Source: Candidatus Baltobacteraceae bacterium (lineage in GTDB: Bacteria; Vulcanimicrobiota; Vulcanimicrobiia; Vulcanimicrobiales; Vulcanimicrobiaceae). Taken from it: a DNA stretch of 64,000 nt. Under the pieces are notes generated by a model, which worked only from the letters and a program-made list of their open reading frames with translations, made no database searches and was not told the origin of the DNA. Location of the stretch: assembly GCA_035502855.1 (NCBI GenBank), contig DATJTX010000027.1, positions 1 to 64,000 of the forward strand. The letters run 5' to 3'. This document shows, one piece after another, positions 18,455-28,143 of the stretch (its first letter is position 1; each line of letters begins with the position of its first letter). Made by a program: the position numbers and the translations under genes.

Positions 18455-19430
18455 GAACCGCCCATTCGATATGGGTTCGCGGCAAGCCGCTACGCTGCAC
18501 GTTACCAACGGCGACACGGTCGTGTATTTGTTCAAGAAGGCCGGCATCGTGGGGACGCACCTGCCGTGGCGCGATGGGCTGCACGAAGGCCCGGTGCCGG
18601 CGGTCTCCACGCTCGAGGAGCTGAGCCGAATCCGCGGGGAGTACCTGGCTTCGCGCAACTTCGGAAACCCGATCAAGCTGTTGCATGAGCTCGCGACGCG
18701 TGATGCGGTGCTGCATCGTGCCGAGGAATTCCGCGAAGTCATCCTCTGGTTCGAGCACGATCTTTACGACCAACTTCAAATGCTGCAGATTCTGGTCGAG
18801 CTGGACGCGCTTGCACTCGAACCGGGCCGGGTGAGCGTGGTGCAGAGCGACGCATATTTGGGCAGCATGACCGTCGACGAACTCCTTGCGCTCTATCCTC
18901 GCCGCCGGACCGTCACCACCGCGATCTACGATGCGGCGCACCTCGCCTGGGACGCGCTGCGCGCCGAAGATCCCGCCGGTCTGCTGCTGCAGAGCCAACG
19001 CGATGCCGCCGGGCTGCCGTTCATGCGCGCCGCGTTGCGGCGGCTGTGCGAGGAGTATCCCTGGAGCAGCGACGGGCTGTCGCGCTCGCAGCGCCAAGCC
19101 CTCGCGGCGATCGCGCAGGGACCTGCCCGTATCGACGAACTCTTCACGCGCGCACAGGCGCGCGAAGAAGCGCCGTTCTTGGGCGACCTCGCGTTCGCCG
19201 CGATCGTGCACGACTTGCAAAGCGAACCCGCGCCGCTGGCCCGGATCGAGAACGAGACCTTCGAACTGACCGCGCTTGGCCGTTCGACTCTTGCCGGCGG
19301 CGAGGACTGGCTTGCCGTACAGCCGATCGACCGCTGGATCGGCGGCGTTCACCTCACCCCGGAGCGAGCCTATCGCTGGAACGACGGGAGCGAAAGGTTT
19401 AGCAAGGGACCGGCAACGGTAGACTCGTGA
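18453..19430 (+). CDS. DUF1835-type protein
   Basis: 325 residues. The N-terminus 'LHVTNGDTVVYLFKKAGI' followed by 'WRDGLHEGPVP' is the hallmark of DUF1835, a family of unknown biochemical role. A helical domain and a winged-helix-like C-terminal part ('SRSQRQALAAIAQGPARIDE') follow. ATG 18453 and ATG 18471 are both possible starts; the second still keeps the whole DUF1835 motif. It overlaps the next gene by 4 bp (GTGA), suggesting an operon with the NTF2-like protein. Confidence 0.82.
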   Translation: MNRPFDMGSRQAATLHVTNGDTVVYLFKKAGIVGTHLPWRDGLHEGPVPAVSTLEELSRIRGEYLASRNFGNPIKLLHELATRDAVLHRAEEFREVILWFEHDLYDQLQMLQILVELDALALEPGRVSVVQSDAYLGSMTVDELLALYPRRRTVTTAIYDAAHLAWDALRAEDPAGLLLQSQRDAAGLPFMRAALRRLCEEYPWSSDGLSRSQRQALAAIAQGPARIDELFTRAQAREEAPFLGDLAFAAIVHDLQSEPAPLARIENETFELTALGRSTLAGGEDWLAVQPIDRWIGGVHLTPERAYRWNDGSERFSKGPATVDS

Positions 19431-19765
19431 CATTCCGCGAGCTGATCGAGGAACTCGTCGGCGCCTGGCAAGCAAACGATGCATTGCGAGCTTGCGCGTT
19501 CTTCGCTCAAGAGGGCCTTTACCATGAATCAGGCCGCGAGCCGCTGCTCGGCCGCGATGCGATCTTGGCACACTTCGCGCGCTTTTTTCGCGACGGTCCC
19601 GCATGGCGATTCGAAATCGACGACGTGATCGTTGAAGGCGATCGCGCTGCGGTTTCGTATACGTTTGCAACCAACAACGACGGCACGTGGCGCACGCGCG
19701 CCGGGTGCGCGCTCGTTCGGCGTGAAGGCGACTCGATCGTGCAATGGCGCGAGTATCACGGGTAG
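19427..19765 (+). CDS. SnoaL/NTF2-like small protein
   Basis: 112 residues with the SnoaL-type cone fold pattern: an N-terminal helix 'LVGAWQANDALRACAFFA', 'YHESGREPLLGRDAILAHF', and a beta sheet ending 'IVQWREYHG'. Members are isomerases, hydrolases or ligand binders, so no reaction can be assigned. GTG start inside the preceding gene's stop (GTGA). Confidence 0.8.
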   Translation: MTFRELIEELVGAWQANDALRACAFFAQEGLYHESGREPLLGRDAILAHFARFFRDGPAWRFEIDDVIVEGDRAAVSYTFATNNDGTWRTRAGCALVRREGDSIVQWREYHG

Positions 19766-19782
19766 ATAGGAAGAACACCGGT

Positions 19783-20157
19783 ATGATGGGCGAGCAACTC
19801 AGTATCGATATCACCACCGAGAATCACGGCGAAACCGTGATCTATCGGTTGCGTGGTTGCTTGGATTTGGCAACTTCGCCGAGCGTACGGGCCGCACTGG
19901 TCGAAGCGGCGGGTGGTGACAAGCACGATATCATCGTCGATTTGACCAAGCTCGAATATCTCGACTCGACGGGCCTTGGTGCGTTGATCGGCGGCCATCG
20001 CCGGGCGATTGAAAAAGGCGGGGCGATTCGATTGGCGGTGGGAAACGGTGCGATCGCGCGCTTGCTCACGATCACCGGTCTGATCCGCGTTTTTCCGGTC
20101 TATGCGACGCTCGAAGACGCGGTCGCGGATCGCTCGCGGCTAACGGCTACGGTGTAG
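19783..20157 (+). CDS. STAS-domain anti-sigma-factor antagonist
   Basis: 124 residues, SpoIIAA/RsbV type. The key loop 'LEYLDSTGLGALIGGHRRA' contains the Ser that a partner kinase phosphorylates in this family, and the rest of the STAS fold is intact. Start chosen at ATG 19783 (SD AGGAAGA at 19768-19774); the frame's upstream extension is shadow. No anti-sigma kinase is visible nearby, so its partner must lie elsewhere. It overlaps the end of convergent glcF by 11 bp. Confidence 0.9.
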   Translation: MMGEQLSIDITTENHGETVIYRLRGCLDLATSPSVRAALVEAAGGDKHDIIVDLTKLEYLDSTGLGALIGGHRRAIEKGGAIRLAVGNGAIARLLTITGLIRVFPVYATLEDAVADRSRLTATV

Positions 20158-21385
20158 AGTACGCCTCGTCGAGAAGCTCGACGATGTGCTTTACCTCGGC
20201 CCGAAGGCCTGCCTCGCGCAAACCGGCTGCGACCTGCAGTGCACACCCGGGGTTCGCGGTCGCGACGATGTCGGCACCGGTGGCTTTGATGTTGGCTGTC
20301 TTGCGCGCTTGCAAGCGCGATGCCATCTCGGGTTCGGTCAGGTTGTAAATCCCGGCGCTGCCGCAGCATAGCGCGCTCTCGGCCATCTCGATCAGGCGCA
20401 GTCCGGGAATTTTCGCGAGCAGTCTACGCGGCGCCGCACTGACCCGTTGCGCGTGCACCAGGTGACAGGGCTCTTGATAGGTCACGCGTGCGTCGATCCG
20501 TCCGCGCGGTGGCTGCAGTTCCATCGCGTCGAGGACTTCGGTGACGTCGCGCACGCGCGCCGCGAACGCTGCCGCGCGCTCGCGCCAGGCCGGGTCGTCG
20601 TGCAGGAGCCGTTCGTATTCCTTGAGCGTACTGCCGCAACCGGCAGCGTTGACGACGTACACGTCCGCGCCGCTGCGTTCGAACGCGGCGACGTTGACGC
20701 GAGCCAGCTCGCGCGCTAAGGCGTCGTCACCTGCGTGCACCGCGATCGCGCCGCAACAGCCCTGGACGCGCGGAACCACGACCGATAAGCGCGCGCGGTT
20801 TAGCATGCGAATCGTAGCCTCGTGCACGCGCGGGAAGGCGACGTGCATGACGCATCCCGCGTGCAGCATCGCCGTGCCGGCGGCGTTCGAGACGGTGTAC
20901 TGTTGATCGTCCGGCACGAAAAACCGGCCGGGAATAGGCGGCGCCAGCCGTGCCAGTTCGCGTAATCCGAAAAATCCGGCCAGCGCGGAAAGACCACTAT
21001 GCTGGGCGAACCGCAGCATCGACGCCGCCATGCGCAAGCGCGCGGGTCTGGCGAAGAGCCAATCGAGCAGAATCGCCCGGCTCCAGCGAACGCGCACCGG
21101 CTGGGTCGCGGCGCTTGCGTGTCGGATGCGCGCACGCATCTCTTCGAGCATCGAGCCATAGGGAACGCCCGAGGGACAGACGGCTTCGCAAGCGCGGCAG
21201 TCCAGACACTGCGACATCTGCTCGACGAAACCCGGGCTGAGCAGATCGAGTTCGCCCTCGTCGGCGGCCTTGATCAGGCTAATGCGGCCGCGAGGGCCTG
21301 ACGTCTCGGTCATCGTCTCCAGATACGTCGGGCACGCCGGTAAACAAAGCCCGCACCGGACGCACGCCTCGTAGCCCGTCATCAT
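20147..21385 (-). CDS. glcF: Glycolate oxidase iron-sulfur subunit (GlcF-like)
   Basis: 412 residues. Two [4Fe-4S] motifs, 'CVRCGLCLPACP' and 'CLDCRACEAVCP', sit in the N-terminal quarter, followed by two CCG domains ('GCCGA', 'NAAGCGS'; 'CCGSAGIYN', 'NPGCALQ'). This is the electron-transfer subunit of glycolate or related 2-hydroxy-acid oxidases. A matching FAD subunit lies 10 kb away at 30299-31687. The ATG at 21385 overlaps the malic-enzyme stop (ATGA), so the two are cotranscribed. The open frame further upstream is a shadow of the malic enzyme gene. Confidence 0.92.
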   Translation of the reverse strand: MMTGYEACVRCGLCLPACPTYLETMTETSGPRGRISLIKAADEGELDLLSPGFVEQMSQCLDCRACEAVCPSGVPYGSMLEEMRARIRHASAATQPVRVRWSRAILLDWLFARPARLRMAASMLRFAQHSGLSALAGFFGLRELARLAPPIPGRFFVPDDQQYTVSNAAGTAMLHAGCVMHVAFPRVHEATIRMLNRARLSVVVPRVQGCCGAIAVHAGDDALARELARVNVAAFERSGADVYVVNAAGCGSTLKEYERLLHDDPAWRERAAAFAARVRDVTEVLDAMELQPPRGRIDARVTYQEPCHLVHAQRVSAAPRRLLAKIPGLRLIEMAESALCCGSAGIYNLTEPEMASRLQARKTANIKATGADIVATANPGCALQVAAGLREAGLRAEVKHIVELLDEAYSTP

Positions 21386-23094
21386 ACGGCTTCGATGCCG
21401 GCGTAGCGCGGCTGCCACATCGCGGTATGAATGGCGCTTTCGACGTCCTCCGGAACGACGCGCGCGAGTCCCTCGCGCAACGCCGCAGCAGCAACGGCGG
21501 CTGCAACGCGCGCCGAAACCTCGCGCAGGCGCTCCATCGGCGGAAGAATCGGGGCTCCCAACTGCGAGACGTCGACCATGTCGGCGATCGCAGCGGCGGC
21601 CGCGACGAACATGCCGTCGCTGATCAGCTGAGCTCGCGTTACGATCGTTCCTAAGCCCAGGCCCGGGAAGATCATGGCGTTGTTCGCTTGGGCGATTTCG
21701 TAGGTCGAACCGCCGTAGACCACGGGCGCGAACGGACTTCCGGTCGCGACCAGCGCTTTTCCGTCGCTCCACGCGATCAGGTCGGCCGGCTGCGCCTCGG
21801 CTAGTGCGGTCGGATTGGAAAGCGGCAGAATGATGGGACGAGGCGTCCCGCGCGCGAGCTGACGGACGACCGCTTCATCGAAGGCGCCGGTGACGCCGGA
21901 CGCGCCGGCCAGAACCGTCGGCTCGACGCGGCGCACGACCTCGGCCAACGTAATGCCGCGTTCGGGGTCACGTTCCCAGCCTGCGACTTCGTCAGCCGGC
22001 CGCGCATACGGTCGCTGGAAGTCGCGCAGGGCGGACATGTTCTCGAGCAGCAAGCCGTCGCGGTCGACGCACCAGAAGCGGCGCGTGGCTTCCTCGCGTG
22101 AGAGTCCTTCGCCGGTCATCGCCTCCACGATGAGATCGGCGATTCCGCAACCTGCCGTGCCGGCTCCGAAAATGAGGAAGCGTTGGTCGCGTAGCCGTCC
22201 GCGCACAACCTTGAGAGCGGCTGCGACCGCGGCGAGCACGATCGATGCCGTGCCCTGGATATCGTCGTTGAACGTGCAGACCGATGAACGGTAGGCATTG
22301 AGTACGTAGCGAGCATTGCTTGCCCCGAGGTCTTCCCAATGCAGCAGGGCGTTGGGATACACGCGCAAGGCGGTCGTGACGTAAGCGTCGATGAACGCGC
22401 GGTAGCGCTCGCCGCGAACGCGGCGATTGCGATAGCCGAGATAGAGCGGATCGTCGAGCAGCGACTGCCGGTCGGTTCCGACGTCGAGCATGACCGGAAT
22501 CGTGCGCGACGGATCGATGCCGGCGGCAGCGGTATACACCGCGAGTTTGCCGATGCAGATATCGATGCCGCCGACGCCCCAGTCGCCGATGCCGAGAATC
22601 GCTTCCGCGTCGGTCGCAACGATGAGATCGACATCGTCCGGTTCGTCGCCGGCTTCGTTGTTGCGCAGTGCGCTTTCGATTTCGCCGGGCCGGTCGATCG
22701 AGAGAAAGACGCCGCGCGGTCTACGGAATTGGTGGCTGTATTGCTGAATCGCAAGGCCGACGGTCGGTGTGTAGATGACGGGCAGCATCTCGGCGAGGTG
22801 CGAGGCCAAGAGATGGAAGAAGAGCGTCTCGTTGCGATCGCGCATCGCGGTCAAAAAGGTGTTCCTCGCCAGGTCATCCGCCTGTTTCACGAACAGCTCG
22901 TAGGCGCGCTCGGCCTGCTGGTCGAGCGTAAGCACGGCCGGCGGCAGCAGTCCAACCAGACCAAGCTCCTCGCGTTCCCGCTCGGTAAAGGCCGTGCCCT
23001 TGTTGATTCGCGGGGTGCGCAAGACGTCGAAGCCGCGAGCGCAGACCCGGAACGATCCGTCGTCGGCGACGCAGTAGAATTTCGACCGCCTCAT
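21382..23094 (-). CDS. NAD-type malic enzyme
   Basis: Oxidative decarboxylation of malate to pyruvate. 570 residues, the large-form malic enzyme (SfcA/MaeA type). Visible are 'VIYTPTVG' near the N-terminus, the malic signature 'FNDDIQGTASI', the nucleotide-binding 'GAGTAGCGIADL', and 'LSNPTA'. Length matches the eukaryote-like class rather than the 400-residue bacterial class. First gene of a two-gene unit with glcF. Confidence 0.94.
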   Translation of the reverse strand: MRRSKFYCVADDGSFRVCARGFDVLRTPRINKGTAFTEREREELGLVGLLPPAVLTLDQQAERAYELFVKQADDLARNTFLTAMRDRNETLFFHLLASHLAEMLPVIYTPTVGLAIQQYSHQFRRPRGVFLSIDRPGEIESALRNNEAGDEPDDVDLIVATDAEAILGIGDWGVGGIDICIGKLAVYTAAAGIDPSRTIPVMLDVGTDRQSLLDDPLYLGYRNRRVRGERYRAFIDAYVTTALRVYPNALLHWEDLGASNARYVLNAYRSSVCTFNDDIQGTASIVLAAVAAALKVVRGRLRDQRFLIFGAGTAGCGIADLIVEAMTGEGLSREEATRRFWCVDRDGLLLENMSALRDFQRPYARPADEVAGWERDPERGITLAEVVRRVEPTVLAGASGVTGAFDEAVVRQLARGTPRPIILPLSNPTALAEAQPADLIAWSDGKALVATGSPFAPVVYGGSTYEIAQANNAMIFPGLGLGTIVTRAQLISDGMFVAAAAAIADMVDVSQLGAPILPPMERLREVSARVAAAVAAAALREGLARVVPEDVESAIHTAMWQPRYAGIEAV

Positions 23095-23198
23095 GTGCCG
23101 AGCGGTTCGCCGACCGCTCCGACCTTTCCGGTAGACCGGAAGGCAGGCATGGGCGTACGTTCTCCTGCGCGAATCCCGGTTACACTCGGAGGCTCTTT

Positions 23199-24290
23199 TT
23201 GCGTAACGCCGTCACCTCGAAATACTTTCTCACGACCGAAGAGAAACTGAAGCATTTTATCGTCGACGTGCTCGAGCGGTCCGGCGTGGCGCGTGCTCAC
23301 GCGGAAGTGACCGCCGACGTTCTGGTGGAGGCGGACCTGCGCGGCATCGAATCGCACGGCGTCGCGCGTTTGGAGTCGTATTACGTCGCGCGTATCCGCA
23401 GCGGCCATCTGAACCCGCAGCCGAACTATCGCGTCGTTCGCGAAAGCAAGACGTCGATCGTCTTCGACGCCGATAACGGCCTGGGCCATCCGGTCTCGAA
23501 GATGGCAATGGAATCGGTCATTGCCAAGGCGCAGGAATTCGGTTCAGCTTTTGGTGGGGTGCGCAACTCGAACCACTACGGCATTGCCGGATATTATGCG
23601 ATGATGGCGCTCGAGCACGACATGATCGGCATGTCGGCGACGAACTCCGTCAAATACGCGGCCGCGACGTTCGGGCGTGAGGTCACGCTCGGAACCAACC
23701 CGTTTGCGTTTGCGGTGCCCGCCGGCAACGAGCCCTCGTTCGTGCTCGACTTCGCGACGACGACGGTTCCGAAGGGCAAGATCGAGGTGTACAAGCGCAA
23801 GGACAAAGAGCTGGAACCGGGATGGGCGATCGACGAGCAGGGCAATATGACTGCCGATCCCGACGAAGCGCTGCGCGGCGCGCTCTTGCCGTTGGGCGGT
23901 TTCGGCATGGAAGGCGGCGGCCACAAGGGGTACGGCTTGGGCTTGCTGGCCGACATTTTGTGCGGCGTTCTTTCCGGCGGCTGCTTCGGTCCGACGCTGC
24001 CTTTTGCCGACGAAACGAAGAAGGGCGCGATCTCGCATTGGTTCGGCGCGTTCCGCGTCGACGGATTCCGCGACGTGGCCGAGTTCAAAGAAGACATGGA
24101 CGTCGAGCTGCGCTACTTCAAGGACAGCGCGGTCGCGCGCGGCGCGCAACGCATCATGGTCGCGGGAGAACCCGAGATCCTCAAAGCGGCATACCACCGG
24201 CAGTACGGCGTTCCGGTGCACGCGAAAGTCTGGGACGGGCTCAAACGCATCGCGGACGAGCTCGATCTCGACTTCAACCTCGAGAGATAA
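23199..24290 (+). CDS. Ldh_2-family malate/L-lactate dehydrogenase
   Basis: 363 residues, the type-2 (YlbC/ComC-like) NAD(P)-dependent dehydrogenase fold, unrelated to classic MDH. 'ADLRGIESHGVAR' and 'VRNSNHYGIAGYY' contain the conserved active-site and cofactor residues of the family. 'GFGMEGGGHKGYGL' and the following loops close the site. Substrate in this family can be malate, lactate, sulfolactate or ureidoglycolate; neighbours point to malate. The TTG start at 23199 is favoured by CGGAGG at 23188-23193. Confidence 0.92.
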   Translation: MRNAVTSKYFLTTEEKLKHFIVDVLERSGVARAHAEVTADVLVEADLRGIESHGVARLESYYVARIRSGHLNPQPNYRVVRESKTSIVFDADNGLGHPVSKMAMESVIAKAQEFGSAFGGVRNSNHYGIAGYYAMMALEHDMIGMSATNSVKYAAATFGREVTLGTNPFAFAVPAGNEPSFVLDFATTTVPKGKIEVYKRKDKELEPGWAIDEQGNMTADPDEALRGALLPLGGFGMEGGGHKGYGLGLLADILCGVLSGGCFGPTLPFADETKKGAISHWFGAFRVDGFRDVAEFKEDMDVELRYFKDSAVARGAQRIMVAGEPEILKAAYHRQYGVPVHAKVWDGLKRIADELDLDFNLER

Positions 24291-24305
24291 CCCGGTCGGC
24301 GGAAT

Positions 24306-25325
24306 CTAGGAGACGGCTTGCGCCGCCTGCTCGCCGGTGGGAATGAGCCCTAACTCGATACACGCGTCGCGCTCTTTGCGCAATTCCTCTTGCGTCTTCT
24401 CGAGCATCCGGCGCCCAAACGCGTCGAAATCGAATCCTTCGACGATCCGCGAGACGCCTTTTTCGGTGCGCGAGGGATATGAAAAGATCAAGCCCGGATC
24501 GATTCCGTACTCTCCGTTCGAGTAGCGCGCGACCGAGTAGACTTCACCGGCGGGCGTGTCGTGCGTGAGGCGGTAGACGCCGGTCACGGTTGCGTGCGCA
24601 GCCGAGGCTGCCGAGGATGCCAAGCGAGCCTGAATGACTTGCGTTCCACGGTTCTGCACGGTCGAGATGAACTTGTGCTCGAGCCATTCCTCGTCGTCGA
24701 TGACCTCCGGAACGGGGCGCCCGCCGATTTTCGCGTGCGCGAAATCCGGGAACTGCGTTGCCGAGTGATTTCCCCAGATGATCATCTGCGAGATCTCCGA
24801 GACGTCGACGCTGGCTTTTTTCGCGAGCTGGGCGCGAGCCCGCAATTCATCGAGCGTCGTCATCGCGAAGAAGCGGTCCCTCGGTACGCTGGGCGCGTTG
24901 TTCATCGCGATCAGGCAGTTCGTGTTGCATGGGTTACCTACGACGAACACGCGCACGTCGTCGGCAGCGTTGTTCTCGATCGCGCGCCCCTGCTCGGTGA
25001 AGATCTTGCCGTTGACGCGCAGCAGCTCGGAACGCTGCATGTCACCTTTACGCGGGACGGCGCCGACGAGAATCGCCCAATCGACGTCGCGCATCATCGC
25101 GTCGGAGTTTGAGCCGTACTGGACGTTTCGCAGCAGCGGGAAGGCGCAGTCCTCGAGCTCCATCAGCGTGCCCCGAAGCGTGCCCAGGGCCTGCTCGATC
25201 TCGAGCAGGTGCAGGTCGAGCTCGATCTGGGGACCGAACATTTCACCGTTGGCGATGCGGAAGATCAGCTGGTAGCCGATCTGACCCGCGGCGCCGGTAA
25301 CCGCCACCTTGAGACGTTTTTTCAC
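24306..25325 (-). CDS. mdh: Malate dehydrogenase
   Basis: NAD-dependent malate/oxaloacetate interconversion of the TCA cycle. 339 residues, the type close to cytosolic MDH: '[20 protein letters not shown]' (NAD fold), '[13 protein letters not shown]', '[14 protein letters not shown]' (catalytic His) and '[10 protein letters not shown]'. GTG start at 25325. It is convergent with the Ldh_2-type gene, so two unrelated malate dehydrogenases lie tail to tail. Confidence 0.95.
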   Translation of the reverse strand: MKKRLKVAVTGAAGQIGYQLIFRIANGEMFGPQIELDLHLLEIEQALGTLRGTLMELEDCAFPLLRNVQYGSNSDAMMRDVDWAILVGAVPRKGDMQRSELLRVNGKIFTEQGRAIENNAADDVRVFVVGNPCNTNCLIAMNNAPSVPRDRFFAMTTLDELRARAQLAKKASVDVSEISQMIIWGNHSATQFPDFAHAKIGGRPVPEVIDDEEWLEHKFISTVQNRGTQVIQARLASSAASAAHATVTGVYRLTHDTPAGEVYSVARYSNGEYGIDPGLIFSYPSRTEKGVSRIVEGFDFDAFGRRMLEKTQEELRKERDACIELGLIPTGEQAAQAVS

Positions 25326-25387
25326 GATACCTCCGCACGACCGTCGTAAGCTTTGCCCCGGGTTCTTCGCGCTGCCAGGAATTCCGT

Positions 25388-25873
25388 TTGGCCTTGCCCG
25401 ATAAGGCTTCCATGCGCGGTCCCCACGGCCAGCCCGACCTCGAACTCGTCCACGTCAGCGTCATCTCCGCTGCCGGTGCGTATACCGTAGGCAATTCCTC
25501 CTTTTTCCGCTACATCATTCGGCTGGCCGAGATGGAGCTGCCCCTCTCGCGGGCGGATCAGGAAGCCGTCGACGTCTTGGCCGCGATTCCCCACGCGTTC
25601 GACGCCGACGACGACGTGCCGGCGCTCTCGGGAGCCGGATGGCGCATCGTGCCGGCGCAGGGCGAGCTCGACTGGCCGGTGCTCGAAGCAACGCCGCAAC
25701 GGCTGCGTACCGCGCTCGAGCGTGCGCGCGCACTGCTCTGGAACAACGCGTCGCGCTTTCGCGTGAGCGCGCGCGAGATATCCGCGATCGAGGACGAACT
25801 CGATGCCGTCTACGGCGTCCTGATGCGAGCTGAGGCGGCCGGCTTCGCGGTAAACGTCTCATACGTTTCGTAA
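25388..25873 (+). CDS. Unknown 161-residue protein
   Basis: Soluble, mixed alpha/beta, no motif I recognise. Hydrophobic/charged pattern of the central part ('[20 protein letters not shown]') is that of a real protein. TTG 25388 or ATG 25412 could be the start. Its 3' end overlaps the open frame of the glycosylase downstream, so the two may be cotranscribed. Confidence 0.55.
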   Translation: MALPDKASMRGPHGQPDLELVHVSVISAAGAYTVGNSSFFRYIIRLAEMELPLSRADQEAVDVLAAIPHAFDADDDVPALSGAGWRIVPAQGELDWPVLEATPQRLRTALERARALLWNNASRFRVSAREISAIEDELDAVYGVLMRAEAAGFAVNVSYVS

Positions 25874-25992
25874 CGCCCCTGCTTGGTGCGGGCGGCGAAC
25901 CCATTTCGTTCGTCCGCACGCTTTACTCGCACGGGCTGCCGTTTCTGCCGCCCGGTGCGATCGATGAAACGAACAACACCTACACGCTGACG

Positions 25993-26778
25993 GTGTCGAT
26001 CGGCGGGCGCACGCGTTCCCTGAAATTCTCGGCGGACGGGGAGAATCTCGTTGCCGAGCTGGGCGGCGGCCGTGCAAGCGCCGCGGATCTTCACGCAGCG
26101 CAGCGTATTACGCGCCGCGTCTTTCGACTCGATCAGGATCTCTCGCCGTTCTATGCGATGATCGCGAACGACCCGCGCCTGGCGTGGGCGGTCGGAGCAG
26201 GCCGCTTGATCGCCAGTCCGACCGTGTTCGAAGACGTGATCAAGACGATCTGCACGACCAACTGCGCGTGGAGCGCGACGCGCCGCATGGTGAGCGCGCT
26301 GGTCGATCTCGGCGGCGGAGCGTTTCCGGATGCGGCGCTCCTTGCCGCGACACCGGCAAAGTGGTTCGCCGGCGTCGCGCGCATGGGGTATCGCGGACCC
26401 TACGTGCGCGCGATCGCGCGCGACGTGAACGCGGGCCGTCTCGATCTCGAAGCGATGCTGCCGCACACGCTACGCGACGAAGCGCGAGAAGCCGCGGTGG
26501 AAGAAGCGCTGCTCGAGCTGCCCGGCATCGGGCCGTACGCGGCGGCGCACATCATGCAACTCCTCGGCTATCATCGTCGGTTGATCCTCGACTCGTCGAC
26601 GCGGCCGAAGTATTTGCGGCTGACGAAGAAGAAGCGCGCTTCCGACAAGAGCATCGTACGCGATTTCAAACCATACGGGCCGTATGCGGGACTCGCGTTT
26701 TGGCTGTTCCTCACCCGAGACTGGGTCGAGGAGTTACCGTTCGATTCCCAGGGGGATGAGCGCATGGAGAGGGTTTAG
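25993..26778 (+). CDS. HhH-GPD DNA glycosylase (AlkA/OGG-like), true start upstream
   Basis: Base-excision DNA glycosylase fold. 'LLELPGIGPYAAAHIMQLLGY' is the helix-hairpin-helix, followed by the GPD-loop region; the catalytic Asp would be the one in 'ILDSSTRP'. GTG 25993 is the first common start, but the frame is open from 25834 and the added residues ('GAGGEPISFVRTLYSHG', 'LPPGAIDE') look like the family's N-terminal domain. The real start must be a rare codon such as CTG 25879, or an error has hidden it. Substrate (alkylated or oxidised base) not predictable. Confidence 0.8.
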   Translation: MSIGGRTRSLKFSADGENLVAELGGGRASAADLHAAQRITRRVFRLDQDLSPFYAMIANDPRLAWAVGAGRLIASPTVFEDVIKTICTTNCAWSATRRMVSALVDLGGGAFPDAALLAATPAKWFAGVARMGYRGPYVRAIARDVNAGRLDLEAMLPHTLRDEAREAAVEEALLELPGIGPYAAAHIMQLLGYHRRLILDSSTRPKYLRLTKKKRASDKSIVRDFKPYGPYAGLAFWLFLTRDWVEELPFDSQGDERMERV

Positions 26779-28031
26779 CGAACGAGCAGCACGGCCAGCG
26801 CCATCGCGGGGAGTGTTATGGCCAAGCCGATGCCGAGAAATACGACCGGCCGCACACGGAAGCCCTCGCGCCGCAAAGCGATCAGCCAAAGCATCGTAGC
26901 GAGCGATCCGGTTACTGAGACGTTCGGCCCAAGATCGACGGCCACCAGCGCGGCATGTGCAATCGCCGGCGACACCGGTGCGGATTGCAGCGCAAATCCG
27001 CTCGCGAGCGCGACCGGAAGATTGTTGAACACATTGTCCGCTGCCGTGAGAAGAAGCGCGGAGAGTAGATTACCCGGACCGTAGCCCAGTGATTGTGCGT
27101 GATGGAAGAAGAGACGCAGGAGGTCGATCACGCCGGCACGATCGAGTGCGGCAACGATGACGAACAACCCGGCGACCAGCGGAACGATTTGCCACGCCAC
27201 GTGCCGCGCTACGAACGCGAGGACCCCGCGCTCGCGCAGCGAGACGACGGCCGCGCAAGCGATCGCGCCGGCGAGCGCGGTAATGCCGACGTCGAGGCGT
27301 AACGTCGCGGCGATGACCAGCGCGAGGGCCGCGATCCCGATCGCGGCGCCACTTAGCGCGGCGGCGGCCGGCAGCGGCGCGGGTTGCGCGCGCACGCGGT
27401 ACGCGCTCTGCAAATCCGCACGGAAGAACAAGCGCAATCCGAAGTACGTGACGATGATCGCGGCGAGCGAAGCGAGTGCAAAGTCTGCGAGCCACACGTG
27501 CAGCGCAGGTAGGTGCGGACCGAAGACCACGAGATTGGCCGGATTGGAGATCGGAAAAATGAAGGAAGCCGCGTTCGCCACGAACGCGCACGCGAAGAGA
27601 TAGGGCGACGGGTCGGCATCCGTGCGCACGAGTGCAGCGCTGATCGCCGGCGTCAGCACGATCGCGGTGGTGTCGTTGCAAAGCAACGCGGTCACGCCGG
27701 CGCCGAGCAGATAGACGAGGGTAAAGAGCCGGCGCTGCGAGCCGCCGGCCGCGTCCAGGACGCGGGTGGCGAGCCAATCGAAGAGCCGTTCGTGCCTCGC
27801 CAGTTCCGCCAGAGCCATGATGCCGACGAGAAAGGCGTACACGTCCCTGCCGCGCATCACGGCGGCTAACGCCTGCGTGGGCGAGATCGCACCGAGCAAA
27901 ACCAGCAGCGCCGCCCCGCCGGCCGCCCAGATCCACTCCTGTGCGCGCCGCGGCCAAAAGATCATCCCGGCGATGGCGATCACCGAAATAAGAATCACCG
28001 GCCAGCCTAGAAGAGCCACGAGGTCCAGCAT
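26775..28031 (-). CDS. ArsB/NhaD-type anion or arsenite permease
   Basis: 418 residues, about 11 membrane helices. The ion-transporter-superfamily repeats are plain: 'NDTTAIVLTPA' in the first half, 'DNVFNNLPVALASG' and 'DLGPNVSVTGSLATMLWL' in the second, typical of ArsB. No arsR or arsC lies nearby, so arsenite is not assured; a related organic-anion or Na+/H+ role is possible. Start at ATG 28031; the upstream open frame is Arg/Ser-rich shadow. Confidence 0.85.
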   Translation of the reverse strand: MLDLVALLGWPVILISVIAIAGMIFWPRRAQEWIWAAGGAALLVLLGAISPTQALAAVMRGRDVYAFLVGIMALAELARHERLFDWLATRVLDAAGGSQRRLFTLVYLLGAGVTALLCNDTTAIVLTPAISAALVRTDADPSPYLFACAFVANAASFIFPISNPANLVVFGPHLPALHVWLADFALASLAAIIVTYFGLRLFFRADLQSAYRVRAQPAPLPAAAALSGAAIGIAALALVIAATLRLDVGITALAGAIACAAVVSLRERGVLAFVARHVAWQIVPLVAGLFVIVAALDRAGVIDLLRLFFHHAQSLGYGPGNLLSALLLTAADNVFNNLPVALASGFALQSAPVSPAIAHAALVAVDLGPNVSVTGSLATMLWLIALRREGFRVRPVVFLGIGLAITLPAMALAVLLVR

Positions 28032-28143
28032 ACCCGCCGATGCTCTTATCCACAGCGCCTCCACAGAGGAACGGCGCGATCTTCCGCTAATTAGCACAAA
28101 CCAATATTTGCGCTAGTTACGCAGGCTTGGGAGAAGGTGCGCG

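Noticed and set aside
26775-28031. Full arsenic-resistance locus
   Set aside because: Only the ArsB-like permease is present; no arsR, arsC or arsA in the neighbourhood.
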